DNA from: CAYOPZ01 sp964406005
GTDB lineage: Bacteria; Bacteroidota; Bacteroidia; Bacteroidales; SM23-62
Reading direction: 5' to 3'
Length of the DNA stretch: 64,000 bases
Assembly (NCBI GenBank): GCA_964406005.1
Contig: CAYOPZ010000015.1
Coordinates: forward strand, 1 to 64,000
In this document: positions 15,494 to 23,584 of the stretch, in pieces
How the letters are laid out: each line of letters begins with the position of its first letter
How positions within the stretch are numbered: position 1 is the stretch's first letter
Position numbers and translations under genes: made by a program
The notes under the pieces: generated by a model
What the model was told of the DNA's origin: nothing
The model's input: only the letters and a program-made list of their open reading frames with translations
Database searches by the model: none

Positions 15494-16474
15494 TTAAAAC
15501 TCCGGACACGGGACCATATGGCGTCTGGTCTTCTTCCGTGTGGTTTCAAACTCATAGATCAGAGCAATTTCATGAGATCCCCCCGTGCTTCCGACCAGTT
15601 TGCTGATTGTAAAATCGTAGCTATAGCCCACACTGAACTGTTCTATCTTGTAACCCACCAGGAAAATGATGGCATCTCCCCTGTTTTCATTATTGATGAT
15701 GGGTATTCCGCGGTACCAGATGCCGAACACAAGGGGATTCTTGTACCAGTACAATCCAATGTCCAGTTGATTTATGGAAAACTGGTTGCGGAACAGGGCG
15801 GCCAGGGAAAGGGTTTCATCCACCGGCTTCAGCAGTCTTCCTTTCCGGATTACCTGGTATCCTCCGAATGCTGAAATTTTCATGGGCCACTTCTCTTCCT
15901 CGTTCCCGTAAAGGGATAGATTCGGTCTGAACAGGTGGTCTATGGCAAACCCTCCCCAGGCCCTGTCGGAGTATCCAAGCAAGGAGAGCGAAGCATCGAT
16001 GTCCCCTTTATTTTTCAGGGGCGGGATCTCTATGGTTGGGGTCGTACCGCCGGGTGAGATCTGGTCTCCCCACAGAAGCTTGGAAAAATTAATCCCCTGC
16101 TGGGTATATAACATATGAAGCCCGGGGCGAATGTGCCAGACGTCGGTAAGCTTGATGTCATAGGAGTACTGAAAGCCAACACTGGTGGTACTGTAGTCTC
16201 CCGATCCGGCCACATCCCTGAATATCAGGACTCCCAGGCCTGAATTGAAATTGGAAAAATAGTGGTCGTAGGAAAACGCATAGGTTACGTAGGTCCCGGG
16301 AAATTTCGGCCACTGATTCCGGTATGTGGTGGCGATCCTGTGTTGCTGGGTGGCGCCTGCAAAAGAAGGTGCGAGGTAGAGGGGAACGGAATAAAACTGG
16401 GAAAACTGAGGGTCCTGTCCATAAGAAAAAAGGCATAATAATGTCAGGGATAATATGATGAATGGTCTCCTCAC
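15494..16474 (-). CDS. PorP/SprF-family type IX secretion outer-membrane protein
   Basis: 326 residues with a signal peptide cut after SYG (about residue 20) and the family start QDPQFSQFYSVPLYLAPSFAG. The remainder is beta-rich with motifs such as FGIWYRGIPI and VGYSYDFTISKL near the C-terminus. PorP/SprF barrels bind T9SS substrates that carry type B C-terminal domains and are usually encoded next to them. Here the upstream gene in the same direction carries such a domain, fused to an anti-sigma-like N-terminus. The start is GTG at 16474, preceded by AGG. A TATCTTTG box at 16553-16560 could give its own transcript. Confidence 0.93.
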   Translation of the reverse strand: MRRPFIILSLTLLCLFSYGQDPQFSQFYSVPLYLAPSFAGATQQHRIATTYRNQWPKFPGTYVTYAFSYDHYFSNFNSGLGVLIFRDVAGSGDYSTTSVGFQYSYDIKLTDVWHIRPGLHMLYTQQGINFSKLLWGDQISPGGTTPTIEIPPLKNKGDIDASLSLLGYSDRAWGGFAIDHLFRPNLSLYGNEEEKWPMKISAFGGYQVIRKGRLLKPVDETLSLAALFRNQFSINQLDIGLYWYKNPLVFGIWYRGIPIINNENRGDAIIFLVGYKIEQFSVGYSYDFTISKLVGSTGGSHEIALIYEFETTRKKTRRHMVPCPEF

Positions 16475-16552
16475 TTGCCTGGTTGAGAATCTATTAATCC
16501 ACTAATATAGCCAAAAACAGCCAGTTTGAAAATATCCTTTTTTATGCATATC

Positions 16553-16560
16553 CAAAGATA
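16553..16560 (-). promoter_or_regulatory. possible -7 box TATCTTTG upstream of the PorP/SprF gene
   Basis: Exact TAnnTTTG match on the minus strand about 79 bases before the GTG start at 16474. It would give a leader of about 70 bases and allow PorP/SprF to be expressed separately from the sigma/anti-sigma genes. No terminator was seen in the 221-base gap. Confidence 0.4.
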
Positions 16561-16695
16561 AAGATATCAACATCTTAAACGGAGAAGTCGCATTTTTGGT
16601 TTCATTGTCCCGGACAAATCCATGATCAGGAGTTTAGAGAGGACAGGGAATGATGTATACAGAAAGCTCCGGTCCGGTCCGGGTTCAGAAGCGGA

Positions 16696-17997
16696 TTAGT
16701 ATTTTTTGATCAGAGTGACATCTCCGCTCTGCACAAAGGTCTGTCCATTGCTGAATTTCCCCCTGGCCTTCCAGATATATACGCCCTGTGAGGCAAGTTG
16801 CTGCCTGTAGTAACCGTCCCATCCGATCCGGAGTTCGTTACTTTCGAATATCTGAATCCCGAAACGGTTGAAAATCCTCAGCTGATATTCAATAAGTTCT
16901 CCAGTTACAACGGGATGAAAAACGGTATTGCCGATGTCGTTCTCTTCGTAGTATCCGTCGCAGGGCCCGTTGAGATTGGGTGTGAAGGCGTTGGGAAACA
17001 CAATGTCATTGGCCTGGCTGGAAAATGCATTATAGATGATCAGCGAATCGAAGCACTGATTTTCATTCCATACCTTAAGTTTGACATGATAGTTCCCGGA
17101 CTGGTCGTAATAATGGACGGGATCCGAGAGTCCGGACTTTTGCTGATCGCCGAAATCCCATTCATAGAAATCGGCCGATTTGGAATAATTGTAGAAATAA
17201 ACGGGATGGCCGTCTGCCAGGGCAGGATATTCTTCAAACTCAAAAAGAGCCTTTGGTGTTTCAAAAACCCGGATGGTTCCCTGCTTCATATATTCAAGCC
17301 CGTCTTTCCCGGTCATCCTGAGGATCACGGTATGATCGCCGCTCTCATCAAATACGTATGACGGATTGGCTTCCGTTGAACTGCCCCCGTCACCGAAAGT
17401 CCATAAGAATTTTTCGGCATTTTCCGATTCGTTGTGGAATTCCACGGCCAGCGGGGCACAACCGCTTTGCCTGCTGGCTGAAAAGCCGATCCTCGCCGGA
17501 GGCGCATCCTTGCTTTCTGCGACCGGTTCCTTTCCTTCCGGTGATTGTGATTTCCTTTTGTTTGACGGTTCCCGGTCTGCTCCCTCCTGTTCGGGAACGG
17601 AAAGCATTCTGTCGGGCAGGGCTGTTTCCTTGGGTTGCGCTTCTGCCGGACTTTCGGATTCCCCGGGATTTCCGGAATTCACGATATCAGGACCGGTGAC
17701 TGCCTTTGGCATATCAGGGGATTGTTCTGCGGGCAGGGGACTTTGCCGGGAAACAGGATTATTCGCGGCTTCGGGCCCGTTGCTGGCGGGTGATGCAAAG
17801 AACAGCATTCCTCCTGTTGCGACGGCAAGTACTGCCGCGAGATAATAGACATTGAATGTGTTGAAGCTGAACGAGAAGAACTGCCTCCACATAATCCTTG
17901 TCCGGATTCCTGACCAGAGCCCGGGGGAGGGGTTCACAATATAGTTGTCGAATTGTGAACGAAAAAGTTCTTCAATATTTAATTTATTCCCGCTCAT
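16696..17997 (-). CDS. anti-sigma-like membrane protein with two PKD domains and a T9SS type B C-terminal domain
   Basis: 433 residues. Cytoplasmic N-terminus 1-45 contains F16-D17, P23, L27-W28, G30-I31, the same pattern and numbering (P23 to I31) as the anti-sigma factor at 2992-3555. One membrane segment follows (about 48-68), then a Pro/Glu/Ser-rich low-complexity linker (70-168), PKD domain 1 (170-246, WTFGDGGSS), PKD domain 2 (250-325, WDFGDQQ) and a gliding-motility-type C-terminal domain (331-433, FPNAFTPNLNG, IFNRFG, WDGYYRQQLASQGVYIWKA). There is no cleavable signal peptide; the N-terminus should stay inside. It overlaps the ECF sigma gene by 14 bases and precedes PorP/SprF. I infer an anti-sigma factor whose periplasmic end reads the secretion machinery. 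Confidence 0.85.
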   Translation of the reverse strand: MSGNKLNIEELFRSQFDNYIVNPSPGLWSGIRTRIMWRQFFSFSFNTFNVYYLAAVLAVATGGMLFFASPASNGPEAANNPVSRQSPLPAEQSPDMPKAVTGPDIVNSGNPGESESPAEAQPKETALPDRMLSVPEQEGADREPSNKRKSQSPEGKEPVAESKDAPPARIGFSASRQSGCAPLAVEFHNESENAEKFLWTFGDGGSSTEANPSYVFDESGDHTVILRMTGKDGLEYMKQGTIRVFETPKALFEFEEYPALADGHPVYFYNYSKSADFYEWDFGDQQKSGLSDPVHYYDQSGNYHVKLKVWNENQCFDSLIIYNAFSSQANDIVFPNAFTPNLNGPCDGYYEENDIGNTVFHPVVTGELIEYQLRIFNRFGIQIFESNELRIGWDGYYRQQLASQGVYIWKARGKFSNGQTFVQSGDVTLIKKY

Positions 17998-18547
17998 TTG
18001 TGTTTTCCGGGATTTTCTTTAGTGAACCGAGTTTTTTCCTTATCAGGCTTTTTGCCCTTGAATATTGTGATTTTGAAGTATTTACGTCAATCCTCAACAG
18101 GTCTGCGATCTCTTTATGCCTGTACCCTTCGATGGCATAAAGATTGAATACCATCCGGTAACCGTCAGGCAGGGATTTTATAATGCTGAACAACTCCTCC
18201 CTGGTAAAATCGGCTGTATCCAGTTCCATGCCTTCTATGTCCGTTTCCCTGATGTCTTCAATATCCTGGTGATAATGGTGCTTCAGGTTCCTGTGATAAT
18301 GTGTAATGGCTGTGTTTATCATTATTTTTCTCATCCAGTTGATAAATGAACCCTTTCCTGCAAAATCCCTTATGTTAAAATAGACCTTGATCAAACCGTC
18401 CTGAAGAATATCTTCCGCTTCATCCCGTCTTCCCGAGTACCGGATACATACTCCCAGGAGTATCGGTGCAAAACGCTCATACAAGGCTTTCTGAGCTCTC
18501 CTGTCATTGCGGCAGCATCCCTCAATTATGTCCTTCTCATCCAGCAT
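17984..18547 (-). CDS. ECF-family sigma-70 factor
   Basis: 187 residues. Region 2 at about 22-92 (GRRDEAEDILQDGLIKVYFN, WMRKIMINTAITHYHRN) and region 4 at about 125-175 (LPDGYRMVFNLYAIEGYRHK, then the helix-turn-helix ending in SQYSRAKSLIRKKL). It starts at ATG 18547 with no other candidate. The 3' end overlaps the anti-sigma-like gene, so the two are translationally coupled. It is similar in layout to the sigma factor at 3518-4096, and both lack any extra C-terminal domain. Its targets probably include this operon and possibly T9SS cargo or PorP/SprF genes; that is inference from context. Confidence 0.92.
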   Translation of the reverse strand: MLDEKDIIEGCCRNDRRAQKALYERFAPILLGVCIRYSGRRDEAEDILQDGLIKVYFNIRDFAGKGSFINWMRKIMINTAITHYHRNLKHHYHQDIEDIRETDIEGMELDTADFTREELFSIIKSLPDGYRMVFNLYAIEGYRHKEIADLLRIDVNTSKSQYSRAKSLIRKKLGSLKKIPENTNERE

Positions 18548-18775
18548 ATATTTTAACCATCGTTAAGACAAATATTTTTTTCAAATGGTTGCATAGATTT
18601 CTGATAATGCCTTTTTATCTGAATAATCAAGCCGGCAGGTAAAAATCCTTCTTCCTTATTACGGTGAAGTTCCGCGATATGTTTCCATGACACCCCGGTT
18701 TACTTAATTAAATGTTAAATAAAGGGTTTTTTTCGAACTTATTTAAAATGATTTTAAATAACATGTTAAAAATAA

Positions 18776-18783
18776 TACCTTTG
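18776..18783 (+). promoter_or_regulatory. -7 box TACCTTTG before the exported superoxide dismutase gene
   Basis: Exact TAnnTTTG match. Transcription would start near 18790, which is after the ATG at 18785 but before the ATG at 18812, and therefore supports the downstream start. The rest of the 264-base gap from 18548 is AT-rich and shows nothing further. Confidence 0.5.
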
Positions 18784-18811
18784 CATGTATTCACGAAAAC
18801 CAAGCATAGAT

Positions 18812-19549
18812 ATGAAGAAAAGAGATTTCCTTAAGAAAAGTGCGATTCTCACTGTTGGCGGTACCCTGGCTGCCTCATCCGGGGTCGGTCTCAAAGCTGC
18901 GAAAACGGCCGGACGGAAAAACCGGAGGGCCGGTATGGAATATGAACTGCCTGAATTACCGTATGCATATGATGCCCTGGAACCCTATATCGATGCCCTC
19001 ACCATGGAGATTCACCATGACAAGCATCATGCCGGCTATACCCGGAAACTGAATGCGGCAGTGAGCGAATATGGACTGGAGGACACAGCCATCCAGGACC
19101 TGTTCAGCCGGATAAGCCGCCAGCCCTTGGCCGTCAGGAACAACGGGGGCGGATTTTACAATCATAAGTTGTTCTGGAAGTGGATGGCACCTCCCGGCAA
19201 GGGTGGCGGCGGCGAACCCGCAGGTGAATTGCTGAAGGCCATTGAGACCGGCTTTGGCAGTTACGATGATTTCAGGGAGGAATTCTCCTCGGCCGCTGCC
19301 ACAAGGTTTGGCTCGGGCTGGGCCTGGCTGGTAAAAACCGACAGCGGGCTGGTGGTTACATCCACCCCGAACCAGGACAATCCCCTCATGGACGTGGTTG
19401 AAACGAGAGGTATCCCCCTGCTGGGCATTGATGTATGGGAACATGCCTATTACCTTAAATACCAGAACAGGAGGGCGGACTATATTGCGGCTTTCTGGAA
19501 TGTGGTCAACTGGGATTTCGTCAGCCAGAGGTTCAATAATAATATGTAA
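18812..19549 (+). CDS. exported superoxide dismutase, Mn-type signature
   Basis: 245 residues from ATG at 18812. The N-terminus MKKRDFLKKSAILTVGG resembles a twin-arginine signal with Lys-Arg in place of Arg-Arg, followed by a hydrophobic stretch and a basic linker to about residue 45. The rest is a complete superoxide dismutase with ligands in MEIHHDKHH, FYNHKLFW and IDVWEHAYYLKYQNRR. Like the cytoplasmic enzyme at 10773-11369 it has NNGGG and TPNQD, the Mn-type residues, and a small Gly-rich insertion (GKGGGGEP). Export through Tat would fit a metalloenzyme that folds before transport, placing it in the periplasm or as a lipid-free secreted protein. The gene stands alone and converges on the VOC gene. 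Confidence 0.9.
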   Translation: MKKRDFLKKSAILTVGGTLAASSGVGLKAAKTAGRKNRRAGMEYELPELPYAYDALEPYIDALTMEIHHDKHHAGYTRKLNAAVSEYGLEDTAIQDLFSRISRQPLAVRNNGGGFYNHKLFWKWMAPPGKGGGGEPAGELLKAIETGFGSYDDFREEFSSAAATRFGSGWAWLVKTDSGLVVTSTPNQDNPLMDVVETRGIPLLGIDVWEHAYYLKYQNRRADYIAAFWNVVNWDFVSQRFNNNM

Positions 19550-19575
19550 GTTGAACGCATGCTGGCACAGCAGGT

Positions 19576-20673
19576 TCATCGGACTTTCTTATCCCTGATC
19601 CTGTTGTATTTCAGGCCTTTCAGGATCCAGTTGGCAAGCGGCTTTTCGGGATTTCTTTTCCGGAGGTTGATGTATACCCCCAGCTTTTTAATCAGGGGCA
19701 GTTTATGGGTTTCCACAAATTCGATGAGGGTACCGTCCGGATCCTCAACATAGGAAAAATGCCCGGCGGCCTCGCCCATATCAAAGGTAATGTTATTCTT
19801 ATGGGTTGAATCCACTGTAAAGGGGAAGCCTTTTTCCATGCATTCCGTTCTCAGCGCATCCATTCCCTTGATGTCGTAACAGAGATGAATGAACCCGAGA
19901 TCTCCCCACTGCCGGCCTTCATAGATTTTTACGGGTTTTCTGTCCTTTGCCTCGACCAGTTCGATCTGGCTGGGGCCGAAAAGCCTGCTGAAGCCTCCAC
20001 GCCAGGATCTGCTGTGTTTGAGCAATACCCTCCGCACAGTGTTCCTGCCTCCGGGCAATTCAGACAGATCCTCGAATTGCGCTTCCGCATCATAGATAAT
20101 CGTATCGTATCCCAGGATATCACTGTACAGTTTCCTTGCCCTGTCAATATTGGTTACACCTATCCAGGCACCGAACGTGGCGCCCGTCAGTTTTTTTTCA
20201 TTCCTGAAAACACTGTTATCCGTAACGACCTGGAAAAGGTTGTCGTAGGGATCCCTGATAAAGAAATGCCTGCCTCCGGCAGGATCATTGCCAATACCGT
20301 TGATATTGAGGTTTCTTGATTTGAAAAAGGCATAACTCTTATCAATGTCCGAGGTTTTGATCTTGGCTGCATTGATCCCAAGATCACCCAGGTGTATCTT
20401 GGTTTTGGGAGGTACGGGTTTGCGCTTGGTATATTGCCATATCTCAAATCCGCCTCCCCCCTGCAGATTGATGGCAAGTGCCGCGTGTCTTGAATGTGGC
20501 TGCCCGCCGGTATAGGGAAGCATGAGGTCAGCTACCGCTTTTTCCTCAAAAACCCTGATGTCCATCCCGAAATGTTCACGGTACCATTTCCAGGCTTCAC
20601 GCAGGTTCATAACACCGATCCCGATCTGCTGTATCCCGCTGATTATTTTTTCCCGGATTTCCCCTTTGTACAT
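19576..20673 (-). CDS. two-domain VOC (glyoxalase/dioxygenase superfamily) protein
   Basis: 365 residues from ATG at 20673; an upstream Met at 20727 adds 18 residues of no family likeness. Two vicinal-oxygen-chelate modules are seen: about 10-145 (IGIGVMNLREAWKWYREHFG to FFIRDPYDNLFQVV) and 155-340 (GAWIGVTNIDRARKLYSDIL to DPDGTLIEFVETHKLP). Likely metal ligands in the second half are the His of FIHLCYD and the Glu of LIEFVE. The superfamily includes glyoxalases, ring-cleaving dioxygenases and resistance proteins; length and two modules fit a ring-cleaving or HPPD-like arrangement but substrate is unknown. No metabolic genes lie beside it. It has its own basic C-terminal tail of about 35 residues. 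Confidence 0.8.
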   Translation of the reverse strand: MYKGEIREKIISGIQQIGIGVMNLREAWKWYREHFGMDIRVFEEKAVADLMLPYTGGQPHSRHAALAINLQGGGGFEIWQYTKRKPVPPKTKIHLGDLGINAAKIKTSDIDKSYAFFKSRNLNINGIGNDPAGGRHFFIRDPYDNLFQVVTDNSVFRNEKKLTGATFGAWIGVTNIDRARKLYSDILGYDTIIYDAEAQFEDLSELPGGRNTVRRVLLKHSRSWRGGFSRLFGPSQIELVEAKDRKPVKIYEGRQWGDLGFIHLCYDIKGMDALRTECMEKGFPFTVDSTHKNNITFDMGEAAGHFSYVEDPDGTLIEFVETHKLPLIKKLGVYINLRKRNPEKPLANWILKGLKYNRIRDKKVR

Positions 20674-20751
20674 AAGGCAAAGGAAGTTCTTTTTTGCGAA
20701 TATACTGATATTCGGGCAATAATTCACTCAAAATCCTGTTTTGCAGGCCAT

Positions 20752-22107
20752 TCATACGGAAACAAGTTCCCCTGTCCTTTCCAGTATGCTTTTCCTGAGC
20801 TTTTTCAGATCCTCGAGTTTCCTGTTTTTTCGCATTGTCATTGCCTGGTATTTCAGGAGGGATTTCAGTTTCTTATACCAGATCAGGGAAATATGTGCCA
20901 GGAATCCGGTAAGGGGAAGGCTTCCCAGGAAAGCCCATTTGATCCATCGGGGATCCGTCCCTATCCACGCCAGGATAAAAAGAACAAGATACCAGACAGG
21001 AAAAAGGAAGACGCCTGTTACAAACCTGAAGGAGGTGTGGAACTGAAGGTCCTTAACATTTCGTGAAATCCTGGCCGGAAGCCAGTACGGGAAAAGGTTT
21101 GTGACCGCCCCGTATAGGAACAGGGGAGCCACCACAAGCATTCCGAGGCAGGCAGGCACAAGGGCGGCAAATGGGTACCGGGATCTCTTAAAGACCCAAT
21201 CCCTCAAATCCAGCTGGGTAAATCCCTTTCTGTACTGCAGGCACATACCGGCCAGCTCATCGATTTTTTCCGGCTGTTCCTGTTCGGCCGCTTCAAGTTG
21301 CCCAATCATATGCTTGTCTGCAAGGAACCTGTGGTGCAGATCCTTTGCCCGGAAACCGAGCATTGCACGCATGCGGTCATTGTATGTTTCCCGCAATTGC
21401 ATATACATCTCATAATGGTCCTCTGATCTGATATCGATCATTCCCTTCCGCATTTCCGCGGAAAGCCGTTCCCGGATATCGTTCATTGCACGGGGCCGGT
21501 TTTCCAGGTAGGCCGGATAATATTCACAAACCTCAATGGGCTCACCATAATGCACATACAATTTGCCCCTGAACCGGGTATACCTCGAGTAATCAATTCC
21601 CACGGGTACGATTACCACCCCGGGACGGGTTTCGAAGTCCTCCTGGGCGCGCAGTGCAATACGGAATATTCCCTTGACCAGCGGACGGAGACGTCTTTTA
21701 TCGCCATGGTTGCCTTCAGGCATGATGCATACAGGGCATTTCATCCGGTTCAGAACCTGAAGTACCTCATTGAAAACATCCTCGTTTTTTGACAATTCGC
21801 CGGCACCGTCACGAATGCGGTATACGGGCAGGATTTTTAGCACACGCAATATACCGGCGATGAATTTGTTCTTGAAAACGTCTGCACGTGCCAGGAATAC
21901 AGGGTCCCTCCGGGATGTCATCAGGGGCGCCATTGCATCCATAAATGCCAGCTGGTGGTTGGGGGCCAGAAGCACGGGCCTGTCTTTCGGGATCCGCGAC
22001 CTGTACATGGTCTGTATCCTGCGGTAAAAAAGCCAGTGGCATATCCACACATAGGCTTTCAGTAAGGAATAACGGAGCGTAAACCTGTCGATGGGCTTTT
22101 TCTTCAT
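20752..22107 (-). CDS. PlsC-type 1-acyl-sn-glycerol-3-phosphate acyltransferase family protein
   Basis: 451 residues from ATG at 22107. A membrane-associated N-terminus is followed by the acyltransferase motifs: HX4D in APNHQLAFMDAM (about residue 63), then MPEGNHGDKRRL near 130, and a Pro-rich VPVGIDYS near 165. The C-terminal 150 residues hold about four membrane segments (LVPACLGMLVVAPLFLYG and others), a longer tail than in standard PlsC. It would transfer acyl chains onto a lysophospholipid or another glycerolipid at the inner membrane. The reaction is inferred from motifs; the extended C-terminus makes the exact acceptor uncertain. It diverges from the DCC1-like gene. Confidence 0.83.
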   Translation of the reverse strand: MKKKPIDRFTLRYSLLKAYVWICHWLFYRRIQTMYRSRIPKDRPVLLAPNHQLAFMDAMAPLMTSRRDPVFLARADVFKNKFIAGILRVLKILPVYRIRDGAGELSKNEDVFNEVLQVLNRMKCPVCIMPEGNHGDKRRLRPLVKGIFRIALRAQEDFETRPGVVIVPVGIDYSRYTRFRGKLYVHYGEPIEVCEYYPAYLENRPRAMNDIRERLSAEMRKGMIDIRSEDHYEMYMQLRETYNDRMRAMLGFRAKDLHHRFLADKHMIGQLEAAEQEQPEKIDELAGMCLQYRKGFTQLDLRDWVFKRSRYPFAALVPACLGMLVVAPLFLYGAVTNLFPYWLPARISRNVKDLQFHTSFRFVTGVFLFPVWYLVLFILAWIGTDPRWIKWAFLGSLPLTGFLAHISLIWYKKLKSLLKYQAMTMRKNRKLEDLKKLRKSILERTGELVSV

Positions 22108-22196
22108 GAATGTACCTCTGTGACGGGAGTCTAAGGTAAAAAAAATATTGAACAGGCATGGGAGAGGGTCCGGGCGAAAATCATATATTGCAGAAG

Positions 22197-22604
22197 ATGA
22201 ACGAGGCACGAAGGATCATACTGTTTGACGGGTATTGCAATTTCTGTTCGAGATCCGTTATGTTCATCATCAGGCGTGACCGCCATGTGCGTTTTGTTTT
22301 TGCAGCATCGCAGAGCAATGCCGGCCGGAGAATCCTGTCCGAAAAAGGCATTGCCGAAATGGCCTCGCATTCCATCCTGCTGATCGAAAACGACAGGATT
22401 TATAGAAAATCCGGTGCTGCACTCCGCATCGCACGCCGGCTGGGTGGTGTCTGGCCCCTGTTCTGGATATGCATCGTTATTCCGGCGGGGATCAGGGATT
22501 TTTTCTATGACCTTTTGGCCGGAAACAGGTACAGGCTGTTCGGGACCCGTGACAGCTGCTTTCTGCCGGGAAGGGATATAAAGGACAGATTCCTGCAGCC
22601 ATGA
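22197..22604 (+). CDS. DCC1-like thiol-disulfide oxidoreductase family protein
   Basis: 135 residues from ATG at 22197; an ATG at 22158 would add 13 residues. The signature DGYCNFCSRSVMFIIRRDR gives the D-x-x-C-x-x-C motif near residue 14, followed by FVFAASQSNAGRRIL and YRKSGAALRIARRLGG, a standard DUF393/DCC family layout, then a hydrophobic stretch about 85-105 and CFLPGRDI at the end. The thioredoxin-like fold suggests thiol redox chemistry, but no substrate is known for this family. The stop is 23 bases from the convergent DUF4924 gene, with no visible terminator. Confidence 0.88.
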   Translation: MNEARRIILFDGYCNFCSRSVMFIIRRDRHVRFVFAASQSNAGRRILSEKGIAEMASHSILLIENDRIYRKSGAALRIARRLGGVWPLFWICIVIPAGIRDFFYDLLAGNRYRLFGTRDSCFLPGRDIKDRFLQP

Positions 22605-22627
22605 AAGGAATGAACAGGAATAAATCC

Positions 22628-23173
22628 TCAGGCAAGTTTAAGGCTGCCTTCCTCTACTTCCCTGAACCGGGTGGAGAGTGCGGCCAGGAGATTGCTGAAG
22701 CTTGTCATGGCATCCCTGGTTTCAGAGGATATACCGGCATTCCGGAGCCTGAGCATGAGATAGCCATAAAGGCCTGTAAGACAGGCTTCTATTTCTGAAG
22801 AGAAAGGTCTCGGGCTCCGTTTCATAAAATCGAGGATGTTGTTTCGGGCACGCCGGTAAATCTGCTGGTATTTTTTTTCTGCGGGAGATTGCAGCAGCCT
22901 GAGGTGAATGTCATTGAGTTTCCCGATCAGCTGCCTTAAAAAGGACATATGCCCCTTTTCCTGCAATTGCTCCTCCAGCATCAGGGTGACCAGGTTATTA
23001 TACCAGATGCGGATTTCGTCCATGGTTTCCCGTGGCAGGCTGTATTTCCGGATCACAGCTTCCTCGATCCGGGCAATATCAAATTCCAGTGACCTGATGA
23101 GGTCTTCTATCTGCCACATATACAGGATAAATTCGGCGATGTTGGATTTTCTTTTCTCCTGTGCAATAATCAT
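22628..23173 (-). CDS. DUF4924-like protein, unknown function
   Basis: 181 residues, soluble and helix-rich, with the N-terminus MIIAQEKRKSNIAEFILYMW typical of a Bacteroidota-specific family (DUF4924). Conserved patches include YSLPRETMDEIRIWYNNLV and a helix GHMSFLRQLIGKLNDIHLRL. There is no signal peptide or membrane segment, so it acts in the cytoplasm. It is one base downstream of the S4 RNA-binding gene and likely co-translated with it. No function is known to me for the family; its link to the two-component genes upstream is by position only. Confidence 0.85.
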   Translation of the reverse strand: MIIAQEKRKSNIAEFILYMWQIEDLIRSLEFDIARIEEAVIRKYSLPRETMDEIRIWYNNLVTLMLEEQLQEKGHMSFLRQLIGKLNDIHLRLLQSPAEKKYQQIYRRARNNILDFMKRSPRPFSSEIEACLTGLYGYLMLRLRNAGISSETRDAMTSFSNLLAALSTRFREVEEGSLKLA

Positions 23174-23174
23174 T

Positions 23175-23570
23175 CTACATTTTATTTTGTGATTCTTCCC
23201 TGAGCTTGTCCATGGTCCTTCTTTCCTTTTTCGTGGGCCTTCCCGCCCCCCTGTCGCGTACTATGAAAAAGGTTTCCCTTACTTTACGCTTTTCCTTTTC
23301 GGATTCAGGCGTTATGTCTTCACAATAATCCTGCACCAGCCTGGCTGACAATCTTTTACCGGGCAGCCCCCTGACCCTGTAAGAACAGATTACCGGGGGT
23401 TTCCTTACATGCACAATGTCATCTCTCTTCAGTACCCTTGAAGGTTTGACAGGAATATCATCAATGATGACCTTGCCCTTTCTGCATGCCTCCGCAGCCT
23501 GGCTTCTTGTTTTGAATATCCTTACGGCCCAGAGCCACTTATCTGCCCTGACCTGCTTATCAGTCAACAT
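23175..23570 (-). CDS. S4-domain RNA-binding protein, Hsp15-like
   Basis: 131 residues. Residues about 6-65 form an S4 domain (RADKWLWAVRIFKTRSQAAEACRKGKVIID, VKPSRVLKRDDIVHVRK) that binds structured RNA. The C-terminal half is charged and basic (GRPTKKERRTMDKLREESQ), as in the Hsp15/HslR family, which recognises 50S subunits carrying stalled nascent chains. The gene lies 14 bases downstream of the response regulator and one base upstream of the DUF4924 gene. Ribosome-rescue activity is the family expectation, not shown here. The gene is in a stretch with L25 and pth a little further upstream. Confidence 0.88.
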   Translation of the reverse strand: MLTDKQVRADKWLWAVRIFKTRSQAAEACRKGKVIIDDIPVKPSRVLKRDDIVHVRKPPVICSYRVRGLPGKRLSARLVQDYCEDITPESEKEKRKVRETFFIVRDRGAGRPTKKERRTMDKLREESQNKM

Positions 23571-23584
23571 GTATTTCTTTTCCT

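Noticed and set aside
16600..16695. Terminator after the anti-sigma/PKD gene
   Set aside because: The CCGGACCGGACCGG stretch is repetitive but has no following T-run on the minus strand.
22601..22798. 65-codon frame overlapping the stop of the DCC1-like gene as ATGA
   Set aside because: The coupling looks tempting, but most of it is antisense to the DUF4924 gene and the sequence has no recognisable features.
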